Assembly: GCA_016709675.1 (NCBI GenBank)
Contig: JADJMH010000013.1
Span: 1-64,000, forward strand
Length of the DNA stretch: 64,000 nucleotides
Source of the DNA: Candidatus Accumulibacter proximus
GTDB taxonomy: Bacteria > Pseudomonadota > Gammaproteobacteria > Burkholderiales > Rhodocyclaceae
Direction of reading: 5' to 3'
Under the pieces are notes generated by a model. That model was given only the letters and a program-made list of their open reading frames with translations, made no database searches and was not told where the DNA came from. Positions 9,085-20,477 of this stretch are shown here, in pieces. The position numbers and the translations under genes were made by a program. Positions within the stretch are counted from its first letter, which is position 1, and the number at the start of each line of letters is the position of its first letter.

Positions 9085-10117
9085 ATGAAGATTACGACAG
9101 TTGGTATCGATCTGGCAAAGAACGTGTTCCAGGTACATGGCGTGGATGAACGAGGAAAGGCCGTGCTCAAGAAGCCGCTCAAGCGCGAGCAGGTGGCGCC
9201 GTTCTTCGCCAACCTGCCGCCCTGTCTGATCGGCATGGAAGCGTGCGGCAGCGCGCATCATTGGGCGAGGAAGCTGGAAGCGTTCGGGCATACCGTAAAG
9301 CTGATGGCCCCGCAGTTCGTGAAGCCTTACGTCAAGACGAACAAGAACGACGCCGCAGATGCCGAAGCGATCTGCGAGGCGGTGGGCCGCCCTAATATGC
9401 GCTTCGTACCCATCAAGAACGGCGAGCAACAGGCGATCTTGGCGATGCATCGTGCCCGCCAGGGCTTCGTCAAGGCGCGCACGGCGCAGGCCAACCAGAT
9501 CCGCGGTCTGTTGGCCGAATACGGGATCATCATCCCGCAGGGCATTAGCCATATCGCCAAGCGCCTGCCTGATATCCTGGAGGACGGGGAGAACGGACTG
9601 CCGGGCGCCTTCCGCCAATTGCTGCATCGACTCGGGGATCACCTGGAAGGAACTCGACCGCCAAGTGGGCGAACTGGAGGTGCAGATCCAGGTCTGGCAC
9701 CGCGAAAACGAGGCGAGCAAGAAGCTCGCGCAGATTCCCGGTATCGGTCCGATCACGGCAAGCGCGCTGGTGGCCTCGATCGGGGATGCGAAGAGTTTCG
9801 AGAGCGGACGGCAGCTGGCGGCCTGGCTGGGATTGGTCCCCAAGCAGCACTCCAGTGGCGGCAAGCAGTTGCTGCTGGGCATCAGCAAGCACGGCGATAC
9901 CTATTTGCGCACGCTGCTGATCCACGGCGCTCGGGCGGTGATACGGGTAGCCGAGCGCAAGGCGGGTTATGCGCAAACCTGGCTGGCGCAGCTGATCGGC
10001 CGGCGCAACAAAAACATCGCGGCAGTGGCCTTGGCGAACAAGAACGCTCGCATCTCCTGGGCGCTACTGGCCCAGGAGCGGGACTATCAGCCCGGCTATG
10101 AACCGTCGGCGGCATGA
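9085..10117 (+). pseudogene. IS110-family transposase, frameshifted (copy B)
   Basis: It has the same DEDD transposase as copy A, starting MKITTVGIDLAKN behind an AGGAGAGG ribosome site. An extra G near 9644-9646 (CACCTGGAAGG here, CACCTGAAGG in copy A) moves the frame after HRLGDHL. The rest of the protein (KELDRQVGELEVQIQVWH to DYQPGYEPSAA) continues in the neighbouring frame. The span is 1033 nt instead of 1032. Because copies A and B are broken at different places, the intact ancestor can be read from the pair. Confidence 0.85.
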
Positions 10118-10471
10118 ACACGGGTTGCCCACAGGCGCTCGCTCGCCAGCGTATGGGGCGCGCTCGCGAGCGCCTATGGACAACCCTGCGATATCGCAGC
10201 ACCAGCGCTTTTTGTAGAGGAGTAACCCCCACCGATTGCTCAGGCGATCATGACGTGATGGCAAGGCAGGTAAGACCGTGGTCGATTCAACCTGATAGCA
10301 GCCTCGCGCTTCAAGCGCGTCCGACTGATGAGGCATCGATCAGCGAATTCCATCAGGGACAGAGGCATCGCCTCGATCAAAGTCCGAATGTATGGCTGCA
10401 ATCTTTACCCTTCGAACCGTCACCAATTGAATGCTTGGCAAACCCAGGGGCGACCATGTAAGGCTGCTAGG
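10118..10471 (+). ncRNA. IS110 copy B 3' noncoding end, possible bridge-RNA region
   Basis: A long noncoding stretch 3' of the transposase, repeated inverted in copy A (5979-6340). It opens with a long imperfect hairpin at 10124-10184: AGGCGCTCGC (10133-10142) pairs with GCGAGCGCCT (10166-10175), and GTTG with CAAC further out. A perfect palindrome CTGCGATATCGCAG follows at 10186-10199. In IS110-family elements a noncoding end is transcribed into a bridge RNA that guides target choice; in the IS1111 subgroup, as I recall it, this lies at the 3' end. The guide loops were not identified, so this is a candidate only. Confidence 0.4.
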
Positions 10472-10480
10472 CGGCCCGCG

Positions 10481-12652
<2,172 letters not shown>

Positions 12653-12716
12653 GGATCAGGATTCCCTGGCGGAGTAGCCGGGATTATAGCCGCCGTGATG
12701 TCGCCGGAAGCTTCGC

Positions 12717-12746
12717 GTGACAGCGCTGGCGATTGCTGATTACAAT
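12717..12746 (+). promoter_or_regulatory. Candidate sigma-70 promoter for the HDOD gene
   Basis: GTGACA (12717-12722) and TACAAT (12741-12746) are separated by 18 bp. Transcription would begin near 12753, leaving a leader of about 150 nt before the coding region. That leader holds at least one clear stem, AGCTCC (12792-12797) with GGAGCT (12807-12812), and further GC-rich inverted repeats. Confidence 0.45.
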
Positions 12747-12906
12747 GCGGCTGGCACCGGAAATAGACCTTCCCAAGACATGGATTTGGTCAGCTCCTGG
12801 TAGCCGGGAGCTGGAAGGCTGCCGGCCGTGGTCGGAACCGGCACGGCATCAGGCTGGATGCGGTGCCTCCTGGCGGTGAGAACACCGCCGCTTGGCGAGG
12901 AAAGAA

Positions 12907-13749
12907 ATGTCGAAGTTGATACCACCGGAGGTGATCGAGAGAACGCTGAAGGGCATCGCGATTCCAGCCAGGCCCCAGGTGCTGGTGCAACTCGAAAACG
13001 AACTCACGAGAGACGACCCCGACCCGCGGGTCATCGTTCGCCTGGTCAGCGGCGATGTTGGCCTCTCGGCGGCCGTACTGAAGACGGTGAACTCCCCGTT
13101 CTTTGGCCTGTCCCGCAGGATCAGCTCGGTCGCACAGGCGGTCAACCTGCTCGGCATGCGATCCGCCGCACAGATCGTCACCGGCCTCGTGCTGAGGGCC
13201 GCTATTGCCGGCAAGGCGGGATCCCTGGAACGTTTCTGGGACAGTGCCGAGAAAGTGGCCGGCATCGCCAGCCACATTGCGTTGTCCATTCCCAGAGGAC
13301 CTCGGGACGAAGCCTACTGCTTCGGCCTGTTCCACGACGTCGGCATCCCCATCCTGCTGCAGAAGTTTCCGGATTACCGGCAGACTCTGGCGCTGGCAGA
13401 CAAGCTCAGCGACCGGCCCTTCACAGCCGTGGAGGAAGAACGTCATGCCACCGATCATGCGACGCTTGGCTATCTGGTAGCCAAGGGATGGTTCCTGCCC
13501 GAGGCCATCTGCGAAGGGATTCTCTACCACCATGACCCGTCGGTCTTCGATGACCGGGACGTCGTCAGCTCGCAGGCACTGACGTTGATCGCCATCAACG
13601 CTCTGGCCGAGCATTTTCATGACGAGTACTTCCGCCTGCGCAGCAACAGCAGTTGGGAAAGAATGGGGGATCGGGCGCTCGCTCATCTGGGTCTGCAGGA
13701 GGACGAGTACTGCGACTTGCGAGAAGATCTGACGACGACGGTCGGCTGA
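12907..13749 (+). CDS. HDOD-domain protein
   Basis: A 280-aa protein made almost wholly of an HDOD domain (PF08668), a catalytically dead relative of HD phosphohydrolases found in bacterial signalling. Visible segments are VRLVSGDVGLSAAVLKTVNSP (early HDOD helix), AVNLLGMRSAAQIVTGLVLR and FGLFHDVGIPILLQKFP. The start is taken at ATG 12907, with GCGAGG six bases upstream; a TTG at 12892 is an alternative. It stands alone between two minus-strand genes. Its partner and signal are unknown. Confidence 0.85.
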   Translation: MSKLIPPEVIERTLKGIAIPARPQVLVQLENELTRDDPDPRVIVRLVSGDVGLSAAVLKTVNSPFFGLSRRISSVAQAVNLLGMRSAAQIVTGLVLRAAIAGKAGSLERFWDSAEKVAGIASHIALSIPRGPRDEAYCFGLFHDVGIPILLQKFPDYRQTLALADKLSDRPFTAVEEERHATDHATLGYLVAKGWFLPEAICEGILYHHDPSVFDDRDVVSSQALTLIAINALAEHFHDEYFRLRSNSSWERMGDRALAHLGLQEDEYCDLREDLTTTVG

Positions 13750-13842
13750 GCGAGGTCAGCGATCGCCTGCCAGGCGCCACGACCACGGCTGCCCCTGGCT
13801 TCGCCAGCCGCGCACGTCCATCGGCGCCGAACTGGCAGATGA

Positions 13843-14466
13843 CTACCTGGATGGCCGAAAGACGCCGGCCTCGGTGACCATCACATCAAGGCGTTGGTCG
13901 TGCGGCTCAGGGCAGATCGAATCCAGTCGTGCCAGCTCGAAGCCGACGCCAACGGCGAGCGGACGGGGGGAGAGCGAAGCCAGCGTGCGGTCGAAATAAC
14001 CGCCGCCATAGCCGATGCGGTAGCCCGCCGCGTCGAAGCCATTGACCGGTATCAGCACCACCTCGGGGATCAGGAACTCGCCCGCCGCCGGCGCCGGAAT
14101 GCCGTAGCGGTCGCTGACCATCACCGTGCCCGGCGACCAGGCGCGAAAGACCAGCGCCCGATGTTCATCGATCACCACCGGCAGCAATGCGGTGAAACCT
14201 TTCTTGCCCGCCCTGAACCAGCTTTGGATCAGGGGCCTGAGGTCCGGCTCCTGCTTGAACGGCCAGCAGAAAGCGACCCGCATGCCCGAGAACTCCGGGA
14301 AAGCCGCCTGCAGGAGCGCACAGATTCCGTTGGAGAGGCGAACACAGTCCTCTACCGACAAGCCGCACCGGCGCTCGATCAGCGCCTTGCGCAGCGCAGG
14401 TCGGTCAGCGAAGCGGGTGCTAGCGTGGCTTTCGGCAATGATTGCAGGCGTCAATCCGGCAGTCAT
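13843..14466 (-). CDS. ygfA: 5-formyltetrahydrofolate cyclo-ligase
   Basis: A 207-aa enzyme that converts 5-formyl-THF to 5,10-methenyl-THF with ATP, salvaging folate. Family marks are RKALIERRCGLS near the N-terminus and GYRIGYGGGYFDRTLA, the substrate/phosphate loop. It is divergent from slt with only about 43 bp between the starts. In many proteobacteria ygfA follows the 6S RNA gene, but there is no room for one here. Confidence 0.92.
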   Translation of the reverse strand: MTAGLTPAIIAESHASTRFADRPALRKALIERRCGLSVEDCVRLSNGICALLQAAFPEFSGMRVAFCWPFKQEPDLRPLIQSWFRAGKKGFTALLPVVIDEHRALVFRAWSPGTVMVSDRYGIPAPAAGEFLIPEVVLIPVNGFDAAGYRIGYGGGYFDRTLASLSPRPLAVGVGFELARLDSICPEPHDQRLDVMVTEAGVFRPSR

Positions 14467-14509
14467 GTGGTATGCTGAAACGTAGTTTTTTCAAGAAACC
14501 CAGCTTATC

Positions 14510-16452
14510 ATGAAGTTCCGCTGCGCCATCCTTGTCGTCCTCATCCACCTCTTCCTGAACCCGGCTGTTGCCCTTGCGCAGACTGCCGACGAGCAATTCC
14601 TGGCCGCGCGCGACGCTGCCAGAGCCGGCGACCGGGCCAGGCTGGAGCGTCTCGCGTCCGCGCTGCAGGGCTATGAGCTTGAACCCTACGTTGAATACTG
14701 GCAGCTCCTGCTCGATCTGAAGGATAGCGAGCCAGGGACTGTCGGCGCCTTTCTGGCGCGCCACGAAAACACCTATGTGGCCGAGAAGCTGCGCGCTGAC
14801 TGGCTCCGCCAGCTCGGCCGAAAGCAGCAGTGGGCTACGTTTGATGCCGAGTATCTACGGCTGGTGCAGCCTGATCAGGATCTGGCCTGTTATGCCCTGC
14901 AGAGCCGGCAGGCACAGGGTGATGCCAGCGTGCTCGACGCCGCCTTGCCACTCTGGCTGACCCTGCTCGAACCGCCCGAGCCCTGCTACCCGGTCCTGAA
15001 GCGCTGATCCTCGAGAAGCGCGTGCTGGCCGACGCGGTATGGGCGCGCATCCGGCGCCAGTTCGAAGCCAACAAGATATCGGCAGCCATCTACACCATGA
15101 ACTACCTGCCAGCCAGCCAGGCGCCCGACAAGAAGCTGGCCCAGACGGTCGCGGACACGCCGCTGCCCTGGCTCGTCAAATTGCCCAGCGATTTCTCAGC
15201 CAACCGCATGCAGCGCGAACTGGCGACGCTGGCAATCCAGCGCATTGCGCGCAACGACCCGCGCATGGCGGCAGATCAACTGGAAAGGATCTCGCCGTCG
15301 CTGAAGATCGGGGAGAAGTCGTGGGCATGGAGTCAGATCGGCTGGCAGGCGGCGCAGCGGCACCTGCCGGAAGCGATGGAGTGGTACCGACAGGCCGGCG
15401 ACGCCACCCTGTCGGACGACGCAGCGGCGTGGAAGGTCCGCGCGGCGCTGCGGGCGCAGGACTGGGGCAGCGTCCGTTCGACGATAGAGAAGATGCCACC
15501 CGCTCTCGCCGCCCAGCCGACCTGGGTCTATTGGCTAGGCCGCGCTTACCGTGCCGGCGGACGGCTCGAAGAGGCCAACACACTTTTCGCCCGAATCGCT
15601 GGACAGCCGGACTTCTACGGCAGTCTGGCAAATGATGAACTTGGCCGGCCAACCACAACACCGCCCAAGGCGTCACCCGCGAGCAGGGACGAGCTGTTGC
15701 AGGTCAGTGCGATTCCCGGGGTGCAACGTGCACAGGCCTTCTTTCGTCTCAACCTGCGGACGGAAGGCGTCAGGGAATGGAACTGGGCCTTGCGCAGGAT
15801 GAGTGACCGGGAACTCCTGGCGGCATCCGAGATTGCGCTGCGTGCGGGCAATTACGACCGGGCGATTGCGGCCGCCGACCGCACCCGCAGTGAACACGAC
15901 TACTCGCTGCGCTACCTGGCGCCGTATGGCGACCAGGTTCGACCGGCAGCGCAGAATCAGGCACTTGACGACGCCTGGGTTTATGGCCTGATGCGCCAGG
16001 AAAGCCGCTTCATCACCAGCGCGAAGTCGCCTGTGGGTGCTTCCGGACTGATGCAGCTGATGCCTGCGACCGCCAAGTGGGTGGCCAACAAGATCGGTCT
16101 CAAGGATTTCCATCAGGGCAGGGTGAACGACACCGAAACCAACCTGCTTCTCGGTACCACCTACATGCGCCTGGTCCTCGAAAGTCTCGACAATCACCCG
16201 GTGCTTGCCTCGGCTGCCTACAACGCCGGCCCGGGGCGTGCGCGCAGGTGGCGTGCAGACCGTCCGCTGGAGGGCGCCGTCTATGCCGAAACCATCCCCT
16301 TCAACGAAACCCGCGACTACGTGAAAAAGGTGATGAACAACTCGCTCTATTACGCGGCCCTGTTCGACGGCAAACCGCAAACCCTCAAGAGCCGGCTGGG
16401 CGTCATCGCGCCACGCACCGGCGGCGAGGCCAAGGGCGAGGATTTGCCTTAA
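14510..16452 (+). pseudogene. slt: Soluble lytic murein transglycosylase Slt, frameshifted
   Basis: The protein cleaves peptidoglycan glycan strands to anhydro-muropeptides in the periplasm. The N-terminal part (14510-15007) opens with a signal peptide (MKFRCAILVVLIHLFLNPAVALA) and superhelical repeats, and stops after CYPVLKR. The remainder (15022-16452) continues in another frame with the helical domain. It also carries the catalytic SLT domain, with the Glu of GLMRQESRF (codon at 16000) and SPVGASGLMQLMPATA. Restoring one A at about 14999-15000 gives CYPVLKALILEKRV and rejoins the halves into about 648 aa. A one-base loss in a short A-run could be a real mutation or a sequencing error. Confidence 0.85.
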
Positions 16453-16492
16453 AATGATGCTTCCTGGACGTTTACTTCATCGGTAGGATGCT

Positions 16493-17458
16493 ATGGAACT
16501 CGAGAACGTGCTGTTGATTGGCGGTAGTGGTTTTGTCGGCGGTTGGATTGCCAGTCGCCTTTCGGAACGTGGCGTGCGGGTGACGATACCTACCCGTCAT
16601 CGGGAAAACACCAAGAAGCTCATCATGCTGCCGACGGTCAGCATGGTCGAGGCCAACGTTCATGATCCACGCGTTCTCGCCCAGCTGATGCAGGGACAGG
16701 ATGCGGTGATCAATCTGGTCGGCATTCTGCACGACAGCGATTCGCGCCTGCCCTATGGCAAGGGCTTCGCTGCGGCACATGTGGATCTGCCGCGGAAGAT
16801 CGTCGCTGCGATGCTGGAAAGCGGGGTTGATCGCCTGGTCCACATGAGCGCGCTGAAGGCTGCGCTCGACGCGCCGTCCGAGTACCTGTGCTCGAAGGGC
16901 GAGGGCGAGACGCTGGTGCGCGCGGCCATGGATAAGCTGAACGTCACGGTTTTTCGTCCGTCGGTCATTTTCGGACCTGACGACGCCTTCCTGAACATGT
17001 TTGCCAAGCTGATCAAGCTGTTCCCGATCCTGCCTCTTGGCGGCGGCGCAGCGCGCTTTCAGCCCGTCTACGTGGGTGACGTCGCCAGGGTCTTTGCCGA
17101 CTGCCTGACTGATCAGTCGACGTTTGGACAGACCTACGACCTGTGCGGACCGAAGGTCTATACCCTGCGCGAGCTGGTGAGCTACACTGGGCAGCTCGTT
17201 GGCAAGTCACCCCGGATCATCGATCTGGGCACCGGTGGCTGGGCCTACCTGCAGGCGGGTCTGATGTGGCTGTTGCCAAACCCGCCGCTGTCGCCCGATA
17301 ACCTGCGTTCGATGGAAATCGATAGCATCAGCGATGGCTCGCACGACTACCCGGGCTGGCAGCCAACGGCGCTGGAAGCGGTGGCCCCCACCTATCTTTC
17401 ACCAACCGAGCTCCCACAGTTTCGCCTCGACCGCTATCGCTATCGCGCCGGTCGCTGA
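16493..17458 (+). CDS. Atypical SDR, complex I NDUFA9 subunit-like
   Basis: A 321-aa NAD(P)-binding protein of the extended/atypical short-chain dehydrogenase group related to NDUFA9. The Rossmann motif GGSGFVGG is at residues 9-16. The downstream motif VFRPSVIFGPDDAFLNMF is typical of this subgroup, in which the catalytic Tyr-Lys pair is replaced (here EYLCSKGEGE). In bacteria these proteins are mostly uncharacterised, with suggested roles in quinone or lipid metabolism. It lies 40 bp after slt on the same strand, possibly as an operon with slt and cca. Confidence 0.85.
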   Translation: MELENVLLIGGSGFVGGWIASRLSERGVRVTIPTRHRENTKKLIMLPTVSMVEANVHDPRVLAQLMQGQDAVINLVGILHDSDSRLPYGKGFAAAHVDLPRKIVAAMLESGVDRLVHMSALKAALDAPSEYLCSKGEGETLVRAAMDKLNVTVFRPSVIFGPDDAFLNMFAKLIKLFPILPLGGGAARFQPVYVGDVARVFADCLTDQSTFGQTYDLCGPKVYTLRELVSYTGQLVGKSPRIIDLGTGGWAYLQAGLMWLLPNPPLSPDNLRSMEIDSISDGSHDYPGWQPTALEAVAPTYLSPTELPQFRLDRYRYRAGR

Positions 17459-17567
17459 GCGCACCGGCAGGAGCCCGGTCGGATTTTCATCCCGGCGCCC
17501 GCCGACGGCGATGGAATGGCAGGCCGCCGCACTGGCCGAGCCAATCTAGACGCCTGCTACTGCCATC

Positions 17568-18779
17568 ATGGAGATCTTCACTGTCGGCGGCGCGATCCGC
17601 GACGAGCTGCTGGGCTTGCCGGTCAAGGATCGCGATTACGTCGTCGTTGGTGCATCGCCAAAAGAGATGCTGGCCTGCGGTTTCAGGCCGGTCGGCAGGG
17701 ATTTTCCGGTTTTCCTGCACCCGCGGACGCACGAGGAATATGCGCTGGCGCGCACCGAGCGCAAGACTGGTCATGGCTACCAGGGTTTTTCCTTTCACAC
17801 CGCGCCGGATGTCAGCCTGGCTGACGATCTGGCCCGGCGCGACCTGACGATCAACGCCATTGCGCGCGCAGCCGATGGTTCGCTGATTGATCCGTACCAC
17901 GGGGTCGACGACCTCGCCGCCCGCGTCCTCCGTCATGTTGGCCCCGCTTTCAAGGAGGACCCCGTGCGCATCCTTCGCGTGGCCCGCTTTGCCGCTCGCT
18001 TCGTGGATTTCACCGTTGCGCCGGAGACCGTATCGCTGATGCGCAGGATGGTCGAGGCCGGCGAAGTCAATCACCTGGTTGCCGAACGCGTCTGGCAGGA
18101 ACTGGCCAGGGGTCTGATGGAAGCGCGACCGTCGCGGATGTTCGAGGTCCTGCGAGACTGCGGCGCGCTGGCCCGCCTGCTGCCCGAACTCGACCGGCTT
18201 TACGGCGTGCCACAACGCGCCGACTGCCACCCGGAGGTCGATACCGGCGTGCATGTGATGATGGTTGTCGATCTGGCGGCGCAGGACGACTGCGCCCTGC
18301 CGGTTCGCTGGGCGGCGCTGCTGCACGATCTGGGCAAGGCTACGACGCCCGACGCCGATCTGCCGCGGCATCCGGGTCATGAAGCCCGAAGTGTCGAGCT
18401 GGCAGGCCAGATCTCTGCCCGACTAAAGGTGCCGGTGGACTGCCGTGAGCTGGCCGTATTGGTCGCTCGCTACCATGGCGACGTCCATCGGGCGCGCGAA
18501 CTGGCACCAGCAACAATCGTCAGACTCATGGAAAACACGGACGCCCTGCGCCGGCCAGGTCGCTTTGAGCAATTGCTCGCAGCCTGCGCCTGTGACTTTC
18601 ACGGTCGACTCGGCTGGCGGGACGTTCCTTACGCTGCACCGACGATCTTGCGACAAGCGCTGGCTGCCATGCGCAACGTCGATGCCGCAACTGTCGCACG
18701 CGGTTGCAGCGAGCGCGGACAGATCGCTGCGCGTATCCATGAGGCACGGGTGGCCGCAGTCCGACTGGCACATCCGTGA
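17568..18779 (+). CDS. cca: CCA tRNA nucleotidyltransferase (with HD domain)
   Basis: A 403-aa enzyme that adds or repairs the 3' CCA end of tRNA. The N-terminal polymerase-beta fold has VGGAIRDELLG and the DxD-type segment KDRDYVVVG. This is followed by ARRDLTINAIA and EDPVRILRVARFAARF (tRNA/nucleotide recognition). The C-terminal HD domain shows WAALLHDLGKATTP; such domains have phosphatase and phosphodiesterase activity in gamma- and betaproteobacteria. The length equals that of the E. coli type enzyme. The start ATG is at 17568. Confidence 0.95.
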   Translation: MEIFTVGGAIRDELLGLPVKDRDYVVVGASPKEMLACGFRPVGRDFPVFLHPRTHEEYALARTERKTGHGYQGFSFHTAPDVSLADDLARRDLTINAIARAADGSLIDPYHGVDDLAARVLRHVGPAFKEDPVRILRVARFAARFVDFTVAPETVSLMRRMVEAGEVNHLVAERVWQELARGLMEARPSRMFEVLRDCGALARLLPELDRLYGVPQRADCHPEVDTGVHVMMVVDLAAQDDCALPVRWAALLHDLGKATTPDADLPRHPGHEARSVELAGQISARLKVPVDCRELAVLVARYHGDVHRARELAPATIVRLMENTDALRRPGRFEQLLAACACDFHGRLGWRDVPYAAPTILRQALAAMRNVDAATVARGCSERGQIAARIHEARVAAVRLAHP

Positions 18780-18982
18780 CAATCTCAGGGTTGCCGTTCA
18801 CGCGATCCGCGCGGAGAACAACCGGCAGCGTTTTCGTGTTCCGGATAATTCGACGGAATCTGCCCGCTTCCTTGCCTGCGCAGCCCATGGCGGATATGCT
18901 TTACGGATGGCGTGCCGGCAGTTTCCATCGGCGGGCCCCAGCGGGCACATTGTTATCGCAATCACCTTCTCCAGGCTGACAC

Positions 18983-19459
18983 GTGTTCGAGGTCGTACTG
19001 GTACACCCGGAGATACCGCCCAATACCGGCAATGTGATCCGGCTGTGTGCCAATACCGGGGCGCGGCTGCACCTGGTGCAGCCACTCGGCTTCGAACTGA
19101 CGGAACAGCGGCTTCGCCGCGCAGGCATGGACTATGCGGAGCTCGCAGCGGTGCACCTTCATGCCGATTGGACATCCTGCTGCGCGCGCCTGGCCCAACT
19201 TGCACCGCAGGGTCAGCGCTTTGCGCTGACCACCAAGGGCACCCGTCATCCTGCCAACGCGGACTTCCGGGCGGGCGACGTGCTGGTCTTTGGCTGTGAG
19301 ACGCGTGGGCTGCCGGCAGCAATTCTCACCGAGTTCGCTGCCGAGCACCGCCTGCGTTTGCCGATGGTGCAGGGCAATCGCAGCATCAACCTGTCGAATG
19401 CCGTCGCCGTCACAGTCTATGAAGCCTGGCGCCAGATCGGCTACGCCGGCGCGACTTGA
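18983..19459 (+). CDS. trmL: tRNA (cytidine(34)-2'-O)-methyltransferase TrmL
   Basis: A 158-aa SPOUT methyltransferase that 2'-O-methylates the wobble base of tRNA-Leu isoacceptors. The knot motifs are visible: PEIPPNTGNVIRLCANTG, LVFGCETRGLP and MVQGNRSINLSNAVA. The start is a GTG. It follows cca by about 200 bp, in which I see no gene or clear signal, and converges with gpsA. Confidence 0.93.
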   Translation: MFEVVLVHPEIPPNTGNVIRLCANTGARLHLVQPLGFELTEQRLRRAGMDYAELAAVHLHADWTSCCARLAQLAPQGQRFALTTKGTRHPANADFRAGDVLVFGCETRGLPAAILTEFAAEHRLRLPMVQGNRSINLSNAVAVTVYEAWRQIGYAGAT

Positions 19460-19490
19460 CAGCGCAGGCTGCTTGCCGGGCGCTTCTCCC

Positions 19491-20477
19491 CTAATGGTCC
19501 TCGAAACCAATGTCACGCGCCATCAGCGCGGCAACCCCCTCGATCGGCGTCATGCTGCCGTCGAGAACCGCACACACCCAGTCGGTAATCGGCATCTTGA
19601 TGCCCAGCGCCGCCGCACGACGCTGCACCTCGCGCGCCGCGGGCACGCCTTCGGCCACATGGCCCAGTTCGTCGGTGATCTGGTCAAGCGGCTTGCCGGT
19701 GGCCAACAACAAGCCAACGCGCCGGTTGCGGGAAAGATCACCGGTACAGGTGAGAATCAGGTCGCCCATGCCGGACAAGCCCATGAAGGTGTCTGCGCGC
19801 CCACCCAGCGCCTTGCCAAAACGGGTGATCTCGTGCAATCCACGGGTCAGCAGGGCGGCGCGGGCATTCATGCCCAGGCCGAGGCCATCACAGACGCCGG
19901 TGGCGATTGCCATGACGTTCTTTACGGCGCCGCCGACTTCCGCCCCGACGACGTCATCGCCGGCGTAGATGCGCAGGCGTGGACCGCGCAGGCTTTCGGC
20001 ACAACGCAAGGCGAACCCTGCATCGGTCGACGCGATTGTCACCACCGTCGGCAGGTTCCGCGCCGTTTCATCAGCAAAGCTAGGACCGGTGAGAACGCCG
20101 CACAGACACTCGCCGAGCACCTCGCGCACGACCTGATGCGGCAAGAGCCCGGTATCCCTCTCCAGACCCTTGCAGACCCAGAGGAAGGGCGTCCCGATCC
20201 GTGCATCGCGCAGGTGCTGTACTGTGGTACGCAAACCGGCGAGCGGCGCGGCGATCAGAACGAGGTCGGCGCCGTCGGTGGCCAAGGCGAAATCGGCGGC
20301 CAGCGCCAGCGAGGCAGGAAAGCGATGCCCCGGCAGGTAGCGGCTGTTTTCACCGGCTACTCGCATGGCTGTAACCTGCTCAGGATCGCGTGCCCACAAG
20401 GCGACGGAGTGTCTATGGGCGAAGGCGATGGCCAAGGCGGTACCCCATGCCCCGGCACCTAGAACCGCGATGCGCAT
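19491..20477 (-). CDS. gpsA: Glycerol-3-phosphate dehydrogenase [NAD(P)+]
   Basis: A 328-aa enzyme that reduces DHAP to sn-glycerol 3-phosphate for phospholipid synthesis. The N-terminal dinucleotide site is VLGAGAWGTALA, and the catalytic segment is GGAVKNVMAIATGVCDGLGLG with the conserved Lys. The start is the ATG of MRIAVLGAG (20477) behind AGGAAAGG; a longer reading is open but lies inside ubiC. The start overlaps the ubiC end by about 19 bp, so the two genes are probably transcribed together. Confidence 0.95.
   Translation of the reverse strand: MRIAVLGAGAWGTALAIAFAHRHSVALWARDPEQVTAMRVAGENSRYLPGHRFPASLALAADFALATDGADLVLIAAPLAGLRTTVQHLRDARIGTPFLWVCKGLERDTGLLPHQVVREVLGECLCGVLTGPSFADETARNLPTVVTIASTDAGFALRCAESLRGPRLRIYAGDDVVGAEVGGAVKNVMAIATGVCDGLGLGMNARAALLTRGLHEITRFGKALGGRADTFMGLSGMGDLILTCTGDLSRNRRVGLLLATGKPLDQITDELGHVAEGVPAAREVQRRAAALGIKMPITDWVCAVLDGSMTPIEGVAALMARDIGFEDH

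Larger units (their letters stand above)
8986..10471 (+). mobile_element. IS110-family (IS1111-type) element, copy B, inactive
   Basis: This is the inverted partner of copy A, with subterminal repeats ATGGTCGCCCCT (9002-9013) and AGGGGCGACCAT (10446-10457). The transposase is preceded by about 100 bp and followed by about 350 bp of noncoding sequence. The right boundary lies 9 bp from the uvrD stop codon, so insertion just missed that gene. Confidence 0.85.

Noticed and set aside
8926..9888. N-terminal extension of the IS1182 transposase
   Set aside because: The extra 321 residues are antisense to the IS110 copy B gene; the family start is the ATG at 8925.
14467..14509. 6S RNA ahead of ygfA
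   Set aside because: The gap to the divergent slt gene is only 43 bp, too short for a 180-nt RNA.
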